64,000 nucleotides of DNA from NCBI RefSeq assembly GCF_039566955.1, contig NZ_CP154796.1, forward strand, positions 1,550,001-1,614,000. The letters run 5' to 3'. Source of the stretch: Micromonospora sp. DSM 45708. Lineage in GTDB: Bacteria; Actinomycetota; Actinomycetes; Mycobacteriales; Micromonosporaceae. Position numbers and translations under genes: made by a program. Below the pieces are notes generated by a model. That model searched no databases and was not told the origin of the DNA. It saw only the letters and a program-made list of their open reading frames with translations. Of the stretch, positions 7,807-15,580 are shown piece by piece (positions within the stretch are counted from its first letter, which is position 1; every line of letters begins with the position of its first letter).

Positions 7807-8379
7807 TCAGTGCCGGCGGACGGCCTCCTCGACCAGGTCCAGCACCCGGGTCAGGTCGCCGGCGGGTCGTCCCATCGCCAGGTGCAGCACCAGCCCGTCG
7901 TAGGCCAGCTCCAGGAACTGGGCCAGCACGTCGATCGGCACGTCGTCGCGGAGCACGCCGGCCTCGCGTTGGCGGAGCAGCCGTTCCCGGGTCGCCTCGG
8001 CGATGGCCGCCGAACGCTCGGACCAGCGCTTGGCGAACGCCGGGTCGGTCCGCAGCCGGCGGGAGACCTCGAGCTGGCTGCCGAGCCAGCCGGTGGTGTC
8101 CGGGGAGACCGCCCGGGCGAGCAGGTCCCGCATCACCTGGACCAGGCCGTTGCGGGCCACGGTCTCCACCATGGCGGCGGCGTCGTCCTCGGCCACCGCG
8201 AGGAAGAGCGAGTCCTTGTCCCGGAAGTGGTGGAAGATCGCGCCCCGGGAGAGACCGGTGGCCTCCTCCAGCCGCCGCACGGTGGCGCCCTCGTAGCCGT
8301 GGCGGGCGAAACACGCCCGCGCCGCGGCGAGGATCTCCTGCCGGCGCGCGTCGAGCTGGTCCTGACTTACTCTGGGCAC
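7807..8379 (-). CDS. acnR: TetR family regulator, AcnR-like
   Basis: 190 residues. The N-terminal helix-turn-helix (about residues 12-58) reads ARACFARHGYEGATVRRLEE, then GLSRGAIFHHFRDKDSLF. The whole sequence, including the end VLDLVEEAVRRH, looks like the mycobacterial and corynebacterial aconitase repressor AcnR as I remember it. Those proteins repress acn and sit next to it; here aconitase lies 17 kb away. An 18-bp imperfect palindrome at 8413-8430, upstream of this gene, recurs almost unchanged upstream of the aconitase gene, supporting the assignment and autoregulation. The C-terminal ligand domain in AcnR proteins senses citrate. Confidence 0.8.
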   Translation of the reverse strand: MPRVSQDQLDARRQEILAAARACFARHGYEGATVRRLEEATGLSRGAIFHHFRDKDSLFLAVAEDDAAAMVETVARNGLVQVMRDLLARAVSPDTTGWLGSQLEVSRRLRTDPAFAKRWSERSAAIAEATRERLLRQREAGVLRDDVPIDVLAQFLELAYDGLVLHLAMGRPAGDLTRVLDLVEEAVRRH

Positions 8380-8412
8380 GTCACGATCGTCGCAGGTGGC
8401 AGGGGCCGACGC

Positions 8413-8431
8413 AAACCGTACGTACGGCTTG
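8413..8431. promoter_or_regulatory. Predicted AcnR operator (acnR/nitrilase intergenic region)
   Basis: A perfect 12-bp palindrome CCGTACGTACGG (8416-8427) is extended by AA/TT to an imperfect 18-mer at 8413-8430. It lies 33 bases upstream of the acnR start and 25 bases upstream of the divergent nitrilase start. Seventeen of 19 positions match 28299-28317 upstream of aconitase. Assignment to AcnR is inference from this sharing. Confidence 0.65.
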
Positions 8432-8456
8432 AGAGCGGGTTGGCTACCATCCGGTG

Positions 8457-9287
8457 ATGACCCCGCTGACCGTCGCCGCCGTGCAGGCGCAACCGGTGCC
8501 CGGCGACGTCGCCGGCAACGCCCGCGCCGCCGCCCGCCTGGTCGGCCGGGCCGCCGGGGCCCGCGTCGTCGTGCTGCCCGAGCTGTTCCTGCCCGCGTAC
8601 CACCCGCCGACGCTGGGCGCCGACCCGGACGGGACGGACGTGGCCGCCGACCCGGACGGGCGGGTCGACGACGCCCGGCTGGACCCGCTGCGCGCCGCCG
8701 CCCGGGACGGCGGGAACGCCGTGGTGATCGGCGCGGCGGTCCGCCACCCCGACCGGCGGCGCACCATCTCGTCGCTGGTGGTGGACCCGACCGGCACGGT
8801 CACCGCGGCGTACGACAAGCAGCAGCTCTGGAGCGGCGAGCGCGAGCTGTTCGACGCCGGCCGGCGCGGCGCCACGCTGGTGGTCGACCAGTGGCGGTTC
8901 GGCCTCGGCATCTGTTACGACGGCTGCTTCCCGGAGCACGGTCGGGCCGCGGCGGGCGACGGCGCGCACGGCTACCTCTGCCCGAGCGGCTACCTGGCCG
9001 GTTCGGCGCACCGTCGGGATCTCTACTACGCGGCCCGCGCGTTGGACAACACCATGTTCGTGGTCTTCGCCAACGCGGTCGGTGGCGCGGCCCCCTGGCG
9101 TTTCAACGGCGGCGCGGCGGTCTACGACCCGGAGGGCCGGCCGCTGGCCCGGGGCGCGGACACCGGGGAGGACGTGCTGGTGGCGACGCTGGACCCGGCC
9201 GTCCTGGCGGAGACCCGCGCGGCGCACACCATGCTGCTCGACCGGTTGCCCGACGCCGGGGCCGCCCGCGCGACGCTCGTCGCCTGA
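8457..9287 (+). CDS. Carbon-nitrogen hydrolase (nitrilase superfamily)
   Basis: 276 residues. The Glu-Lys-Cys triad is complete: Glu in VVLPELF (near residue 42), Lys in AYDKQQLW (near 121) and Cys in GLGICYDGCFPE (near 154). Enzymes of this fold hydrolyse amides, ureas or nitriles in the cytoplasm. The closing LDPAVLAETR is also typical. Adjacent GTG (8454) and ATG (8457) codons are possible starts; I chose ATG. It is divergent from acnR, with the predicted AcnR operator between them, so it might be coregulated. Substrate unknown; omega-amidase or carbamoyl-hydrolase-like activities are possible. Confidence 0.9.
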   Translation: MTPLTVAAVQAQPVPGDVAGNARAAARLVGRAAGARVVVLPELFLPAYHPPTLGADPDGTDVAADPDGRVDDARLDPLRAAARDGGNAVVIGAAVRHPDRRRTISSLVVDPTGTVTAAYDKQQLWSGERELFDAGRRGATLVVDQWRFGLGICYDGCFPEHGRAAAGDGAHGYLCPSGYLAGSAHRRDLYYAARALDNTMFVVFANAVGGAAPWRFNGGAAVYDPEGRPLARGADTGEDVLVATLDPAVLAETRAAHTMLLDRLPDAGAARATLVA

Positions 9288-9343
9288 CCGCGACCGGCCC
9301 CTCGGCCCTGCCGGTGCTCCGATCGTTCCCGTAGGGTGCTCGG

Positions 9344-9988
9344 GTGCCGTTGCTCCTGCTCGCTCTGGACGACACCCTGCTGGACCGCGACGGGCCGTTC
9401 CGCGCCTGGGGAGCACGCTTCCTGGAGAGCATCGGCGCGCCGCCCACCGACCTCGACTGGCTGGTCTCCGTCGACGCCGACGGGTTGACCAACCGCTGGG
9501 ACGTGGCCGACGCCATCCGCGACCGCTACGACCTGCGCATCCCCTCGATCGACCTGGTCGAGGAGCTGCACGACGGGGTGGTCGGGCACATGCGGCTGGA
9601 CCCGCTGGTGGCCTGCGCGCTGCGGATCGCCGCCGACGTCGGCTGGGTGCCGGTCGTGGTCACGAACGGCGCGGCGCGCCAGCAGGACGCCAAGATCCGC
9701 AGGACCGGCCTGGACCGGTACGTCGCCGACTGGGTGATCTCCGAGGAGGCCGGCGTCAGCAAACCCAACCCGCGGATCTTCGCGCTCGCCGCCCAGCGGG
9801 CCCGGTTGCCGCTGCGCGGCGCGTGGGTGATCGGGGACAGCCCGGAGGCCGACATCGGCGGCGCGACCGCGGTGGGCCTGCCCAGCGTCTGGTTGCACCG
9901 GGGCCGCCGCTGGTCGGACCCCCGGTTCGCGCCGACCCGGGTGGAGGACGGCCTGATCCCGGCCGTGGCCGCCGTGCTGGCGGGCTGA
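9344..9988 (+). CDS. HAD-like hydrolase lacking the usual nucleophile
   Basis: 214 residues of the haloacid dehalogenase superfamily. Motif II (VVVTNG), motif III Lys (GVSKPNPRIF) and motif IV (VIGDSPEADIGGA) are all present, as in HAD phosphatases with a helical cap. Motif I, normally DxDxT, reads ALDDTLLD: the position of the nucleophilic Asp is Ala, while the general-acid Asp and the Thr remain. Start GTG at 9344 gives VPLLLLALDDT and leaves no room for an alternative motif. The protein may be inactive as a phosphatase or have another role. It follows the nitrilase gene by 56 bases and may share its transcript. Confidence 0.85.
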   Translation: MPLLLLALDDTLLDRDGPFRAWGARFLESIGAPPTDLDWLVSVDADGLTNRWDVADAIRDRYDLRIPSIDLVEELHDGVVGHMRLDPLVACALRIAADVGWVPVVVTNGAARQQDAKIRRTGLDRYVADWVISEEAGVSKPNPRIFALAAQRARLPLRGAWVIGDSPEADIGGATAVGLPSVWLHRGRRWSDPRFAPTRVEDGLIPAVAAVLAG

Positions 9989-10151
9989 GCGGGGAAAATC
10001 GGTTGACCCGCCCGGGCCGGCCCGCGAGCATGGGTGCCGCGCGAGGGCGCAACCGGGGTCGCCCGGTCGAGGAGGGGAGGTCGGTCATGGCCGTCTTTGC
10101 AGGGTCGTTCCGCCTGCCTCCACCAGACTCGACCGAAGGACAGATCCACCC

Positions 10152-11078
10152 GTGCGCGATCACGACTTTCCGGCGCCGCCGCGCCGTGGCCGCGGCAAGA
10201 GCCGCTTCGACGACGACGAACCCGACTACCTGAAGCGGGGCCGGCCGGCCCCGGCCCTCGCCGACCCGGACGCGGAGCCCGACGCGGAGGACCGCTGGTC
10301 CTCCTGGGACCGGGCTGTCCACGGCCCGGAGCCGCATCCGGCCTGGCTGGTCACCGAGCTGGCGGCCCGGGACACCGAGCTGGGAATGCTCAAGACCGGC
10401 AAGGAGGCGGACGTCCACCTGGTCCGCCGCGCGGTGCCGGACACCGACCGGGGCTGCCTGCTGGCGGTCAAGCGCTACCGGGACGCCCAGCACCGGCTCT
10501 TCCACCGCGACGCCGGCTACCTGGAGGGTCGCCGGGTACGCCGGTCACGGGAGATGCGGGCGATGGCCGGGCGCACCGCGTTCGGCCGGCAGATGATCGC
10601 CGGGCAGTGGGCGGCGGCCGAGTTCGCCGCGCTGTCCCGGCTCTGGGAGATCGGCGCCGCCTCCGGGCGGATCGCCGTGCCCTACCCGGTGCAGCTGCTC
10701 GGCACCGAGTTGATGCTGGAGTTCGTGGGCGACGCCGAGGCGGGCGAGGCCGCGCCCCGGCTGGCCCAGGCCCGGCCCGACGACGACGCGCTGCGCGACC
10801 TGTGGGACCAGTTGGTCGACGCCCTGGTGGTGCTGGCGCGGGCCGGGTACGCCCACGGCGACCTGTCGCCGTACAACCTTCTGGTCGACGCCGGTCGGCT
10901 GGTCATGATCGACCTGCCGCAGGTGGTGGACGTGGTGGCCAACCCGCAGGGGGCCGAGTTCCTGGCCCGGGACGTGCGCGTGGTGGCCGCCTGGTTCACC
11001 GCCCGGGGGCTGCCCGCCGCCGACACCGACCCGGTGGCGCTGACCGAGACGCTGTTGCGGGAGGCGGGGATCGGCTGA
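10152..11078 (+). CDS. RIO-type serine protein kinase
   Basis: 308 residues. After a charged, probably disordered N-terminus (1-55) comes a RIO kinase fold: nucleotide loop LKTGKEADVHLV (near 80-91), catalytic Lys in LLAVKRYRD (near 104), catalytic loop GYAHGDLSPYNLL (near 235) and the metal-binding Asp in LVMIDLPQVVD. RIO kinases are atypical Ser/Thr kinases linked to ribosome maturation in archaea and eukaryotes; their bacterial role is unclear. Start GTG at 10152 fits the family. A strong hairpin follows 7 bases after the stop. Confidence 0.9.
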   Translation: MRDHDFPAPPRRGRGKSRFDDDEPDYLKRGRPAPALADPDAEPDAEDRWSSWDRAVHGPEPHPAWLVTELAARDTELGMLKTGKEADVHLVRRAVPDTDRGCLLAVKRYRDAQHRLFHRDAGYLEGRRVRRSREMRAMAGRTAFGRQMIAGQWAAAEFAALSRLWEIGAASGRIAVPYPVQLLGTELMLEFVGDAEAGEAAPRLAQARPDDDALRDLWDQLVDALVVLARAGYAHGDLSPYNLLVDAGRLVMIDLPQVVDVVANPQGAEFLARDVRVVAAWFTARGLPAADTDPVALTETLLREAGIG

Positions 11079-11085
11079 ACCGCGA

Positions 11086-11119
11086 GCGTTCCGGGCGGGA
11101 TGCGTCCCGCCCGGAACGC
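11086..11119. terminator. Bidirectional terminator hairpin
   Basis: A perfect 15-bp stem (11086-11100 with 11105-11119, GC-rich) with a 4-base loop lies between the convergent RIO kinase and DUF2630 genes. No T-run follows, which is usual in this group. Confidence 0.75.
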
Positions 11120-11148
11120 CGGCTCGGCGACGCCACCCGCAGCACGGG

Positions 11149-11397
11149 TCACTGGAGGTAGCGCTCGACCTCCGGCACCGGGCGCTCACCCTGGGCGTCC
11201 GGGTCGCCGTGCGCCTGCCGGGCCGCCCGGCGACGGCGGAGCAGGTCCCAGCACTGGTCCAGGGACTCCTCCAGGTGCCGGAGCCGTTCACGGGCCTCGT
11301 CGTCGGTGCCGGCCTCGTGCTGCTGCGCGCCGGCGCGCAGCCGGTGCTCCTCGTCGACGAGTTCGGAGATCCGGCTCAGGATGGTCTTGTCGTCCAT
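11149..11397 (-). CDS. DUF2630 family protein
   Basis: 82 residues, starting MDDKTILSRISELVDEEHRLR. The length, the N-terminal helix and the segment LDQCWDLLRRRRAAR followed by a short VEGYLQ-like end (VERYLQ) are typical of the actinobacterial DUF2630 family. It is a small helical cytoplasmic protein of unknown role. Start ATG at 11397. It converges on the RIO kinase gene across the hairpin at 11086-11119. Confidence 0.85.
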   Translation of the reverse strand: MDDKTILSRISELVDEEHRLRAGAQQHEAGTDDEARERLRHLEESLDQCWDLLRRRRAARQAHGDPDAQGERPVPEVERYLQ

Positions 11398-11625
11398 TCC
11401 CGAAGCTTGGCACAGCCGACGCGCCCGCGCCCGCGTTCCCACGCCACGCGCCAGGTGTCGAAAAGGGGGGCCGGCCGTTAGCGAATGCGGTGAGCGGGAG
11501 CCCTCGCCCCGCACCGGAAGATCCGCGGCGTGACGCATATCCCACCGGCTCCATTCTCGACAAAGAGATTGTTGCTCAGTGAAATATCCTCCGGGCTGCC
11601 TTTTGATTCATCGCTCAGGATGGCA

Positions 11626-11637
11626 TGCTCGCGAGCA
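11626..11637. promoter_or_regulatory. Palindrome in the promoter region of the diterpene operon
   Basis: The only obvious element in the 295-bp gap before the P450 gene is a perfect 12-bp palindrome TGCTCGCGAGCA, 55 bases upstream of its GTG. A GTTGCTC at 11571-11577 pairs with GAGCAAC at 11633-11639. The stretch 11545-11640 is less GC-rich than its surroundings, as expected for a promoter. Operator function is a guess. Confidence 0.35.
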
Positions 11638-11692
11638 ACGTTCACGGGTCGAGACGGGGTAACGACCCTCAGCTACCCGAGGGAGCGTTCAG

Positions 11693-13078
11693 GTGGTCGA
11701 TTCGCCCGGCCTGTCCCGGCCCACCGGCCGGCCTCACGCCGTGCCGCTGCGGCAGATCCTGCCCGCCGTCCTGCGGGACCCGGCCCGCGCGCTGATCGAC
11801 ATCGGCAACCGCACCGGCGGCGACCTGGTCCGGCTCAACCTCGGCTCGTTCCGCCCGTACCTGGTCACCCATCCCCGGCACGTGCAGCACGTGCTGCGCG
11901 ACCGGGCGGACAACTACGAGCGGGCCGGCGACGGACTGTTCTGGCGCCCGGTCAAGCGGCTGTTCGGCGAGGGCATCCTCGGCGAGGGGCAGATCTGGTC
12001 GGCCAGCCGCCGGATGTTGCAGCCGATGTTCACCGCCAAGCGGGTGGAGGCGCTCATCGACGGCATGGCCGACGCCATCTCCGACGCCGTCGACGAGCTG
12101 GACGAGCCGTACCGCGCCGGGCGGCCGGTCGACATCGGCGTCGAGCAGGCCCGCATCGTCAGCCGGGCGATCATGAAGGTGCTCTTCGCCGACCGCATCT
12201 CGGTGCCGGACGCGATGCGCGTGATCGACGCCCAGGATCGCATCGCCACCGCGGTCATCCCCCGCATCGTCGTGCCGTTCGCGCCGCTGTCGCTGCCGAT
12301 GCCGGGCGACCGGGCGTTCCGCCGCGCGGTGCGCGTGGTGGACGACGTGCTGGTGCCGATCGTCCGGCAGACCCGCGACGACGCCGACTCCGGCGACGAC
12401 ATCATCTCCACGCTGTGGCGGGCCCGCACCGACGACGGCCGGCAGCTCGACGAGCGGCAGGTCCGCAACGACACCGTGGCCATGTTCGCCGCCACCACCG
12501 AGACCACCATCAACGTGCTCACCTGGGCCTGGCCGCACCTGCACCAGCACCCCGAGGTGGCCGAGCGGCTCTACGCCGAGATCGACGACGTGGTCGGCGA
12601 CGGGCCGGTACGCCGGGAACACCTGACCCGGCTCACCTACACCCGGATGGTGCTGGACGAGCTGCTGCGGCTCTACCCGATCGGCTGGATCATCCCGCGC
12701 CGCGCGGTCGCCGAGGACGTCATCGACGGCGTGCCGATCGAGCCCGGCGCCACCATGGCGGTCAGCCCGCTGATCACCCAGCGGATGCGGCAGTTCTGGG
12801 ACCGGCCGGACGAGTTCGACCCGGAGCGGTTCCGGCCGGAGCAGGTCCGCAACCGCCACCGCTACGCCCACTTCCCGTTCGGCGGCGGCCCGCACCAGTG
12901 TCTCGGCATGTACCTGTTCTATCTGGAGGCCCAGCTCATCCTCGCCACGATGCTCAGCCGCTACCGCTTCCGGCTGCACCGCACCGACGTGCCCGGGTTG
13001 CGCCTGGCGGCGGCGCTGCGACCCCGCGAGCGGGTCGAGCTGACGCTGCTCGCGGCCGGCCGGGCGGAGCCGACGTGA
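11693..13078 (+). CDS. Cytochrome P450 (diterpene operon)
   Basis: 461 residues. P450 landmarks in order: I-helix FAATTETTI near 265, ExxR in DELLRLYP near 322, and the haem loop FPFGGGPHQCLG with axial Cys403. It has no membrane anchor, so it is a soluble bacterial P450 needing separate redox partners. Its stop overlaps the start of the class I terpene synthase (GTGA at 13075), so the three genes are translationally coupled. This makes oxidation of the terpene product the likely role. Start GTG at 11693, preceded by GGGAG. Such P450s hydroxylate or multiply oxidise terpene skeletons; position and product cannot be read from the sequence. Confidence 0.93.
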   Translation: MVDSPGLSRPTGRPHAVPLRQILPAVLRDPARALIDIGNRTGGDLVRLNLGSFRPYLVTHPRHVQHVLRDRADNYERAGDGLFWRPVKRLFGEGILGEGQIWSASRRMLQPMFTAKRVEALIDGMADAISDAVDELDEPYRAGRPVDIGVEQARIVSRAIMKVLFADRISVPDAMRVIDAQDRIATAVIPRIVVPFAPLSLPMPGDRAFRRAVRVVDDVLVPIVRQTRDDADSGDDIISTLWRARTDDGRQLDERQVRNDTVAMFAATTETTINVLTWAWPHLHQHPEVAERLYAEIDDVVGDGPVRREHLTRLTYTRMVLDELLRLYPIGWIIPRRAVAEDVIDGVPIEPGATMAVSPLITQRMRQFWDRPDEFDPERFRPEQVRNRHRYAHFPFGGGPHQCLGMYLFYLEAQLILATMLSRYRFRLHRTDVPGLRLAAALRPRERVELTLLAAGRAEPT

Positions 13079-13950
13079 CCGGCGGACCGACGCCGGACCC
13101 GATCGCCGCCGCGGCGGAACAGGGCCGGATCTGCGCGCTCGTCGCGCACGGCCAACGCGGCCTGCGGCGGGTCGCCGCCGCGCACCCCGACCTGTTCCCC
13201 GGTGACCCGTTCGACGCCACCCTGTTCGGCAGCATCGCCTCGGCGATGGCGTTCAGCGCCCCCTGGCACACGGCCGCCGAGCTGGCGGTCACCAACCGCG
13301 CGGTGCTCTGGGGTTTCGCGGTCGACTGGCTGGTCGACCACCGGGCGACCAGCCGCGCCGAGGTGGACCGGATCACCCGTACCTGCCTGGACGTGCTCGA
13401 CGGCGCGGCGACCACCGACCCGCTCGGCCGGTTCCTCGCCGAGCTGCGCGACGACGTCGCCACCGCACCCGGCTACCACGCGTTGCGCGGGCGCTGGCGT
13501 ACCACGATGGAACGCACGCTGGACGCGATGGCCCGCGAGTGGACGTGGCGGCGCACCGGCCGTCCCACGCTCGCCGAGTACCTGGCCAACGCGGACAACC
13601 TCGCCGCCACGGTGGTCAACGTGGCCCACTGGATCCACACCGGATCGGTCGCCGACGCCGCCGCGCTGGACCGGCTGATCGAGGTCGGCGACGAGGTGCA
13701 GCGGGCGCTGCGCCTGGTCAACGACCTCGGCACCCACCGCCGGGACGCGGAGTCGGGTGACCTCAACGCGCTGCTGCTGGTGGACGACCCGGCGGAGGTC
13801 GAGCGGCGGTTCGCCGAGCAGGTCGACCACTGCCGGGTGCTGCTGGCGAAGCTGGCCGGCGAGGTGCCCCGGGAGGCCGACTTCCTGTCCCGCCAGCTCG
13901 GGTTCACCACCGGGTTCTACCGGCACACCGACTTCTGGGGCGTGCGGTGA
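13075..13950 (+). CDS. Class I terpene synthase-like protein
   Basis: 291 residues, all-alpha. The metal-binding triad of class I terpene synthases is visible as NDLGTHRRD at 216-224 (an NDxxTxxxD form of the NSE motif). The usual DDxxD on the facing helix is reduced to D84 and D88 in FAVDWLVD, a weak form. The context argues for a diterpene synthase acting on the diphosphate made by the following class II cyclase. It starts with GTG overlapping the P450 stop and ends overlapping the next GTG (13947). The sequence is divergent and could not be assigned by motif alone to a product type. Confidence 0.82.
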   Translation: MTGGPTPDPIAAAAEQGRICALVAHGQRGLRRVAAAHPDLFPGDPFDATLFGSIASAMAFSAPWHTAAELAVTNRAVLWGFAVDWLVDHRATSRAEVDRITRTCLDVLDGAATTDPLGRFLAELRDDVATAPGYHALRGRWRTTMERTLDAMAREWTWRRTGRPTLAEYLANADNLAATVVNVAHWIHTGSVADAAALDRLIEVGDEVQRALRLVNDLGTHRRDAESGDLNALLLVDDPAEVERRFAEQVDHCRVLLAKLAGEVPREADFLSRQLGFTTGFYRHTDFWGVR

Positions 13951-15500
13951 GTCTCACCGCCCAGCCCGCGACCCGGACCGGGCCCGCGCGGGAGCTTGTC
14001 GACGCGCTCGCGGACGATCCGGCGGGGCAGACCTCGCCGTCGGTCTACGAGACCGGCCGGCTGGCCGCGCTGGCGCCCTGGCTGCCCGGCCACGACGCGC
14101 GCCTGGCCTGGCTGCTCGACCGGCAGCGCCCGGACGGCGGTTGGGGCGGCCCCGGTGGTTACGCGTTGGTGCCGACGCTGAGCGCCGTCGAAGCGCTGCT
14201 GGCCGAACTGCACCGGGCCGGACCGGCCGCGGCGCCGGCCGCCGCCGCGCACCGCGGCCTGGCGTTCCTGGCCGCCGCGCTGCCCGGGGACACCCCGCCC
14301 GACCTGCCGGCCACCGACCTGATCGTGCCGGCGTTGCTGACCGCCGTGGACCGGCGTCTCGCCGGGCCGGCGGGTCCGCCGCCCGGGCTGGCCGGCTGGG
14401 CGGACCGGCCCCGCCTGCCGTTGCCGGCCGGTCTCGACCCGACCCGGCTGACCCGGGTACGCGGACTGCTGGCCACCGGCCGTCCGGTCCCGGAGAAGCT
14501 GGCGCACGCGCTGGAGGTGACCGGCGAACTGGCGCCCGGGGCGGCCGGTGTCCGCCCCTCGGCGAGCGGGTCGGTGGGCGCCTCCCCGGCCGCCACGGCC
14601 GCCTGGCTCGGCCGGCCCGAGCCCGGCCCCGCCCTGGACTACCTGCGCGGCGTCGGCCGGTCCGGGCCGGTGCCCTGCGCCAGCCCGATCACCGTCTTCG
14701 AACGGGCCTGGGTGATCGCCGTCCTGCTCCGGGCCGGCGTCCCGGTGCGCGTGGCGGCGCCGGTGCTGTCCGAGTTGAGCGCCGCCGTCGGCGCGTCCGG
14801 CGCGGCCACCGCGCCCGGGTTGCCGGCCGACGCCGACACCACCTCCGTCGTGCTCTACGTGCTGGCCCGACTGGGTCGGCCGCTCGGCGTCACCGCGCTC
14901 GCCGGGTACGACACCGGGCGTCACTTCTGCACCTGGCCGGGGGAGGACGGCGCCTCGCTGACCACCAACGCGCACGTGCTCGACGCGCTCGGCGAGCACG
15001 CCAGCCGACCCGGCGTGACAGCGGCCCGTCGCCGGGTCACCGACTGGCTGGTCGAGCGGCAGGAACCGGACGGGCGGTGGGACGACCGCTGGCACGCCTC
15101 GGCGTACTACGCGACGTACGCGGTGCTGCTCGCGCTGGCCGACCACGCGCCCGACGGCGCGGCCCGGACCCCCGTCGAGCGGGGCGTCGGCTGGCTGCTG
15201 GACACCCAGCGGTCGGACGGTTCCTGGGGCCGCTGGGACGGCACCGCCGAGGAGACCGCGTACGCGGTGCTCGCCCTGGCCCGCGCCGGCCGTGCCGGGG
15301 ACGCCCGGATCGCCGCGGCGCTGGCCCGGGGTCGGGCCCGACTGTCCGAGCTGGACGGATGCGACGGCGGGCCGGCGCTCTGGCACGACAAGGACCTCTA
15401 CCGGCCGACCCGGATCGTGCGCGCGGCGGTGCTGGCCGCGTCGGGGCGCGCCGGCTGGGCGTCGGCGCGTCCGGCACCCACCATGATCAGGATCGCTTGA
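13947..15500 (+). CDS. Class II (protonation-type) diterpene cyclase
   Basis: 517 residues with the beta-gamma alpha-barrel architecture of type-B cyclases such as copalyl diphosphate synthases. QW-like repeats are seen: LLDRQRPDGGWGG (near 52), LVERQEPDGRWDD (near 368) and LLDTQRSDGSWGRW (near 416). The catalytic acid motif is DADTT at 295-299, a DxDTT variant of DxDD, which I recall as active in some bacterial class II cyclases. There is no DDxxD, so it is monofunctional: it would cyclise GGPP and pass the diphosphate to the class I enzyme. Its GTG overlaps the upstream stop. No GGPP synthase lies in the window. Confidence 0.88.
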   Translation: MSLTAQPATRTGPARELVDALADDPAGQTSPSVYETGRLAALAPWLPGHDARLAWLLDRQRPDGGWGGPGGYALVPTLSAVEALLAELHRAGPAAAPAAAAHRGLAFLAAALPGDTPPDLPATDLIVPALLTAVDRRLAGPAGPPPGLAGWADRPRLPLPAGLDPTRLTRVRGLLATGRPVPEKLAHALEVTGELAPGAAGVRPSASGSVGASPAATAAWLGRPEPGPALDYLRGVGRSGPVPCASPITVFERAWVIAVLLRAGVPVRVAAPVLSELSAAVGASGAATAPGLPADADTTSVVLYVLARLGRPLGVTALAGYDTGRHFCTWPGEDGASLTTNAHVLDALGEHASRPGVTAARRRVTDWLVERQEPDGRWDDRWHASAYYATYAVLLALADHAPDGAARTPVERGVGWLLDTQRSDGSWGRWDGTAEETAYAVLALARAGRAGDARIAAALARGRARLSELDGCDGGPALWHDKDLYRPTRIVRAAVLAASGRAGWASARPAPTMIRIA

Positions 15501-15580
15501 ACGGAGTTCACGACGGCTGCTAGCGTGCGCCGGAGTCGATCGGATTCCGGACCGACCGAAGACCGGGCCAGGACGGTGTG

